A DNA stretch of 64,000 bases from Yponomeuta sedellus (lineage: Eukaryota; Arthropoda; Insecta; Lepidoptera; Yponomeutidae). The stretch lies in the NCBI GenBank assembly GCA_934045075.1, contig OW203727.1, positions 22,395,311-22,459,310 on the forward strand. Reading direction: 5' to 3'. Position numbers and translations under genes: made by a program. The notes beneath the pieces were generated by a model. It had not been told where the DNA came from and did no database searches. It was given only the letters and a program-made list of their open reading frames with translations. How positions within the stretch are numbered: position 1 is the stretch's first letter; each line of letters starts with the position of its first letter. Shown in pieces: positions 1 through 64,000 of the stretch.

Positions 1-204
1 CTTACAATCCTCCACCAACCCGGACTTGGCCCCCGTGGTGGAGTATGGCCTAACCTTCCTGCGATGCAGGAAGAGACCCGTGCCCCAGTAGTGGGGACAC
101 AAAAGGGTTGATAACGGTATATAGGTAAAACTCATTAACTGCTTTTCTATATTTTTTATTTATAAACTGATGATTATTATTTTTGCCCAAAAATAACACT
201 ATCT

Positions 205-436
205 ATACTATTTTTATTTTTAATGCACTAACCCGTGCTAAGGACAAATTTAAAAACCTATTTAGAGGCTGCCTGTACGTAATACAGAGAATAGTGTAAA
301 GAGGTTCGAAATTTCACTGATGTCGTGAGTCGCCCATTAGCTCAGTTGGATAGAGGGCTGGCACGGATAGCCAGAGGTCGCGGGTTCGAATCCCGGCATG
401 GGTGGAATTTTTAGCCTCTAAATAGGTTTTTAAAAT
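205..436. mobile_element. SINE-A, head-to-head inverted pair
   Basis: Left, a minus-oriented tail (TTTTTATTTTTAATGCACTA, CCCGTGCTAAGGAC, AACCTATTTAGAGGC). From 271, a plus copy with box A-like TTAGCTCAGTTGG and box B GGTTCGAATCC, then GCATGGGTGGAATTTTTAGC. The tRNA-like core folds, with a perfect CTGGC/GCCAG anticodon stem. Confidence 0.85.
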
Positions 437-1129
437 TTACAATATTCAGATCTCCCTTTAAGTGTGCAACACCTGTGCCAGAAGATCCCGCTCTTCCACA
501 GCTATACATTTGATTAATTGAACGATTATTATTATCGTTTATTTACTTTTATATATTTCTTCAAGTCATCACTCTCTTAACAGAGGCAGTGATTGGCGCG
601 GGCCAAAGCCAAGTGCATTAATTACCAATTCTCAGTCTCGCCGAAGACTGTCATTGTTTGTTCCTTGGGCTCGCACAAACTTTAGACAAAATTCTTACTT
701 TATCAGAGCTATACGATCTTTCAACGACCTTTGTATTGAAAACGAAGACATTGATTTGTTCACTAGTAGTATTTCCGTTATCCGTAAAGTATTAACCTCT
801 AAGTTTTGTGACTCGGTTGAGGCCACATTACCGATATAACCCACTATAATGGTGTGCCATCTTCTTTCTTCTATTATTGGATATAGTTACCGTGTCTGGT
901 GTTTCGTGTATCGTTTTTCTTTCACCTGTGCTAATTGCTCAAAATATTGCTAGCTGTGAAAACTTTTTGTTGGCTTTCTGTATCTATGTGTGTAATTTAT
1001 TGTGTTAGTGATAAGCTGTTAGTTTTCCTAATAAAATAAAAATAAAATAAATAATACTTTAGAGCTAGTTGTCTTTGCTGAAGAACTTTCTTATTTATTT
1101 CATATTAATTTATGTAACTTTTATGTATG

Positions 1130-1400
1130 CATATCGATATATCAACCCTTGTACGTCACCTCTGCTGGGGCACGGGTCTCTTCCTGCATCGCAGGAAGGT
1201 AAGGCCATACTTCGCCACGTGGCCAAGTCCGAGTTGGTGGAGGATTCTAAGACAGTGGCGGGCCTTACGGTCAGAAGTTGTAAAGACGCCCGTGAGGCCT
1301 CTGAAATGGCTTGACGACTGCCATTACATGACAGCCAGCACCAACCGCTCAACATTCCTTGCAGAGCACGGAAGCGTTCGGAAAAAATGTCACATAGGCT
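1130..1400 (-). mobile_element. SINE-B, 5'-truncated
   Basis: Tail (TATCAACCCTTGTACGTCAC) and body (CATTCCTTGCAGAGCACGGA); the head is lost. A further SINE-B tail piece in plus orientation occupies 1-115 at the window edge. Confidence 0.8.
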
Positions 1401-1685
1401 AAAAAAGAATTAGCGAAATAGATCCACCCGTTCACGCGCGATGCCGTGACTAAAGGAAAAAGGTGTTTAAACAGATAACACAGTACAAAAGTGCACAGTA
1501 ATTAAAGCTCAGCAGTCCGGTGGGGTGCACGAAAGGCGCCCCAGGCGCTCCCGAACGACGTACTTATTGAGCCCGTACGCTGATTGGCAAATCCTTTCAC
1601 CACTATGTCTTGCCATGGACACGCTAAGACGAAGAAGCAGAGTTCATTTCAAATGTATCATTACCGGTCGGTCGTCCACACGTAC

Positions 1686-62224
<60,539 letters not shown>

Positions 62225-62427
62225 CTGGGAACAAATAAAAAAATGGTTACATTACGGTCTACAATTTTTGTCATAGGCCACTAGCGCCACTGCTGACGGC
62301 GACGATGAAGGGAACTAACGGCTGAGTGTATGTGATGGCTTTATTTAGTTCTCATAAAAATGTGTAGAGGGCGCTGGGTACCGATAGTTCGTTATATGGT
62401 TTTTTCATGCATGTCACAAAGAGAGAG

Positions 62428-62668
62428 ACTACTCGAATCTCTAGGGCACAGAAGGGACGTGGGACGCGTTTTATTTTCGCCTCGTCTCTTCTGTGTGGGC
62501 TTCGTCCCGCACCTTTACGCCGTCGGACGCGGAAAAGACGAGTAATCTTTCCAATTCGCTTTCACAGAAGCCCATACAGAAGAGATGGAGTGAGGGTGTG
62601 ATTTCTATACAACGCAGTCGCGTCTTTTCAGCGCTCCTGTCCCACAAGCCTTGCGTGTGGCCGCATTA
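62428..62668. repeat. Repeat Q (GTCTTTTCcGCGTCC type)
   Basis: CACAGAAGGGACGTGGGACG and GTCTTTTCAGCGCTCCTGTC; related stretches at 61918-62047 (with a run of C) and 56590-56728. Internally repetitive and partly inverted. It lies just upstream of CenG1A exon 1 of this window. Confidence 0.55.
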
Positions 62669-63210
62669 GTTAGTTAGACCTGAGATTTCCGCACTTAGCC
62701 TCATAGTTGGGTCATTGTACGTAACAAGCGCTGAGGTATGCCAACACTTCAGAAAATAGGGTTTTTCACGACGTTTTTCTTCACGGAAGCAAGCCCGCAC
62801 TGGTAATCGAACCTGTGTCTCTCGCTTCCGAGCCCATCGTTCTACTCACTGGGGTAACGACTCTAAATAGACTAGTTGCACACCAACGTCGGCCCGAGGC
62901 ACAGACCTTTTTGTCTTCATTTGTAATTTATATACTTACTGTAAAATAAAAGTATCTTTAAACTGTCATTAATGCCTCTAGTATAAGTGATTGTTGTGTC
63001 TATTCTAGATGCCATTTTAAATCGCTATTTACATAACCGCGACTTGCAAACCATTCCGATTTCAGCGTCGAGGTATTATAAGAACAGTAATGCTCTTGGT
63101 CTTGCTCACGGGATTCGAGCCTACCACCTCCTGATTGAGAGGCTCGTTCTACCGCTCCGTTACCACTCTAAGCGAAGCGATGGTTTTAGGCTGGGCTTTG
63201 GTAGCGGAGA

Positions 63211-63844
63211 TAAGGCCAGCGCAGACTGAGGGTCTCTTGTCCCTTGAATCGTGTAAAAAATCTCCTCCGAGTACTTGTCGCGTTCTTAACGCCTACCGCC
63301 TACTGTGTGTGGTCATTTGTTCCCCGAAAATTGAGTAAAGCGTACGCAATGAAAGCACATATTCTGAGATTACGTTATCAACCCTTATATGTCCCCACTG
63401 CTGGGGCACGGGTCTCTTCCTACATCGCAGGAAGGTTAGGCCATACTCCACCACGGGGGCCAAGTCCGGGTTGGTGGAGGATTGTAAGACAGTGGCGGGC
63501 CTTACTTTCAGAAGTTATCAAGCCGCCCATAAGGCCTCTGACATGGCTTAACGACTGCCATTATATGACAGCCGGCACCAACGGCTTAACGTGCCTTGCG
63601 AAGCACGGATTCTGAGATTACGTTGTGTTGTAATTTACATGAAGTTGAAAAAGAAAAGGCGCTTTAAAAGAAAACACCGAAATTTGTCCAGTCCGGTCTC
63701 TTGATGTCCTCGGTAACTTGAGGGATATTTTGTATGGGGTACTTTTAGTCCTTCGTGTGGGTTATTCCATAAAATTTTCAAGAGATCTATATCGACGGAC
63801 AATAAAGTACCCGGGGGATAGTACCGCGTCTGCGCAGGCCTTTA
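63211..63844. mobile_element. MITE-P, second copy, split by SINE-B
   Basis: Ends TAAGGCCAGCGCAGAC and GTCTGCGCAGGCCTTTA; inverted in orientation relative to 35169-35538 and colinear with it once 63377-63624 (SINE-B plus one target repeat) is removed. Confidence 0.85.
63361..63624 (-). mobile_element. SINE-B, 5'-truncated, with target duplication
   Basis: SINE-B at 63377-63608 has tail and body but no 5S-like head. It is flanked by a 16-bp direct repeat, ATTCTGAGATTACGTT, at 63361-63376 and 63609-63624. The host DNA is a MITE whose uninterrupted relative is at 35169-35538. Confidence 0.92.
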
Positions 63845-64000
63845 CCTACTATTAGGCTAGGCGCGCACGGGTTAGTTTTGTCACCGTGACTGTTTCGTCA
63901 CTCCGTAGATTTGTATGGAGATGAGCGAATTGTCACCCAGTTGTCACTTCGTAACATGCACGCATCTCCATACATATCCACGGTCTTGATAAGAGTGACG

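Noticed and set aside
335..405. tRNA gene
   Set aside because: It folds like a tRNA with box A and box B, but the same sequence recurs more than a dozen times with a shared body and tail, so it is the tRNA-like part of SINE-A.
63244..63615. 123-codon plus-strand protein
   Set aside because: It runs through MITE-P and antisense through SINE-B; similar frames recur in other SINE-B copies (for example 52833-53165).
62225..64000. Upstream CenG1A exon
   Set aside because: I looked for the expected AGAP segment before DSFVNSQEW, ending in phase 1 with G, and found none; the area is repeat Q, SINE-J and MITE-P.

Overview
The window looks like moth or butterfly (Lepidoptera) genomic DNA. It is AT-rich, with short GC-richer exons in long introns full of SINEs, LINE 3' ends and small inverted-repeat elements, several of types common in lepidopteran genomes. 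No species can be named from the sequence.

One host gene spans almost the whole window on the minus strand: the insect centaurin-gamma/AGAP gene (Drosophila CenG1A; vertebrate AGAP1-3), an Arf GTPase-activating protein with its own GTP-binding-protein-like domain. I placed 13 consecutive coding exons from about 62.2 kb down to 1.7 kb. All junctions have GT-AG ends and all phases agree. They total 2,038 bp (about 679 codons), covering the GTPase-like domain (4 exons), a Ser-rich linker (3 exons, the last also starting the PH domain), the split PH domain and most of the ArfGAP zinc finger. The N-terminal exons lie beyond the right edge; the end of the ArfGAP domain and the ankyrin repeats lie beyond the left edge. 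The intron at 27458-61530 is 34 kb long and holds most of the mobile DNA.

Mobile DNA. (1) SINE-A, a tRNA-headed SINE, in over a dozen copies, many of them fold-back palindromes and two of those with clear target-site duplications. (2) SINE-B, whose head resembles 5S rRNA. (3) SINE-C, whose 3' end matches a LINE 3' end. (4) SINE-J, -K and -L, other tRNA-headed families. (5) LINE fragments: a jockey-like reverse transcriptase piece and several RTE/CR1-like C-terminal ends. (6) Several MITEs and perfect palindromes. (7) A 70-bp satellite with a diverged duplicated flank next to a CenG1A splice donor.

The most notable element is a 2,182-bp Transib (RAG1-related) DNA transposon at 50019-52200. 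It has CAC-starting inverted termini and a 5-bp duplication (ATGTG), and it is inserted in a LINE fragment. It carries a two-exon transposase gene that keeps the first catalytic-Asp motif but lacks the middle of the catalytic core. Apart from CenG1A and this transposase I see no convincing protein gene; most other open frames are short and lie in repeats.
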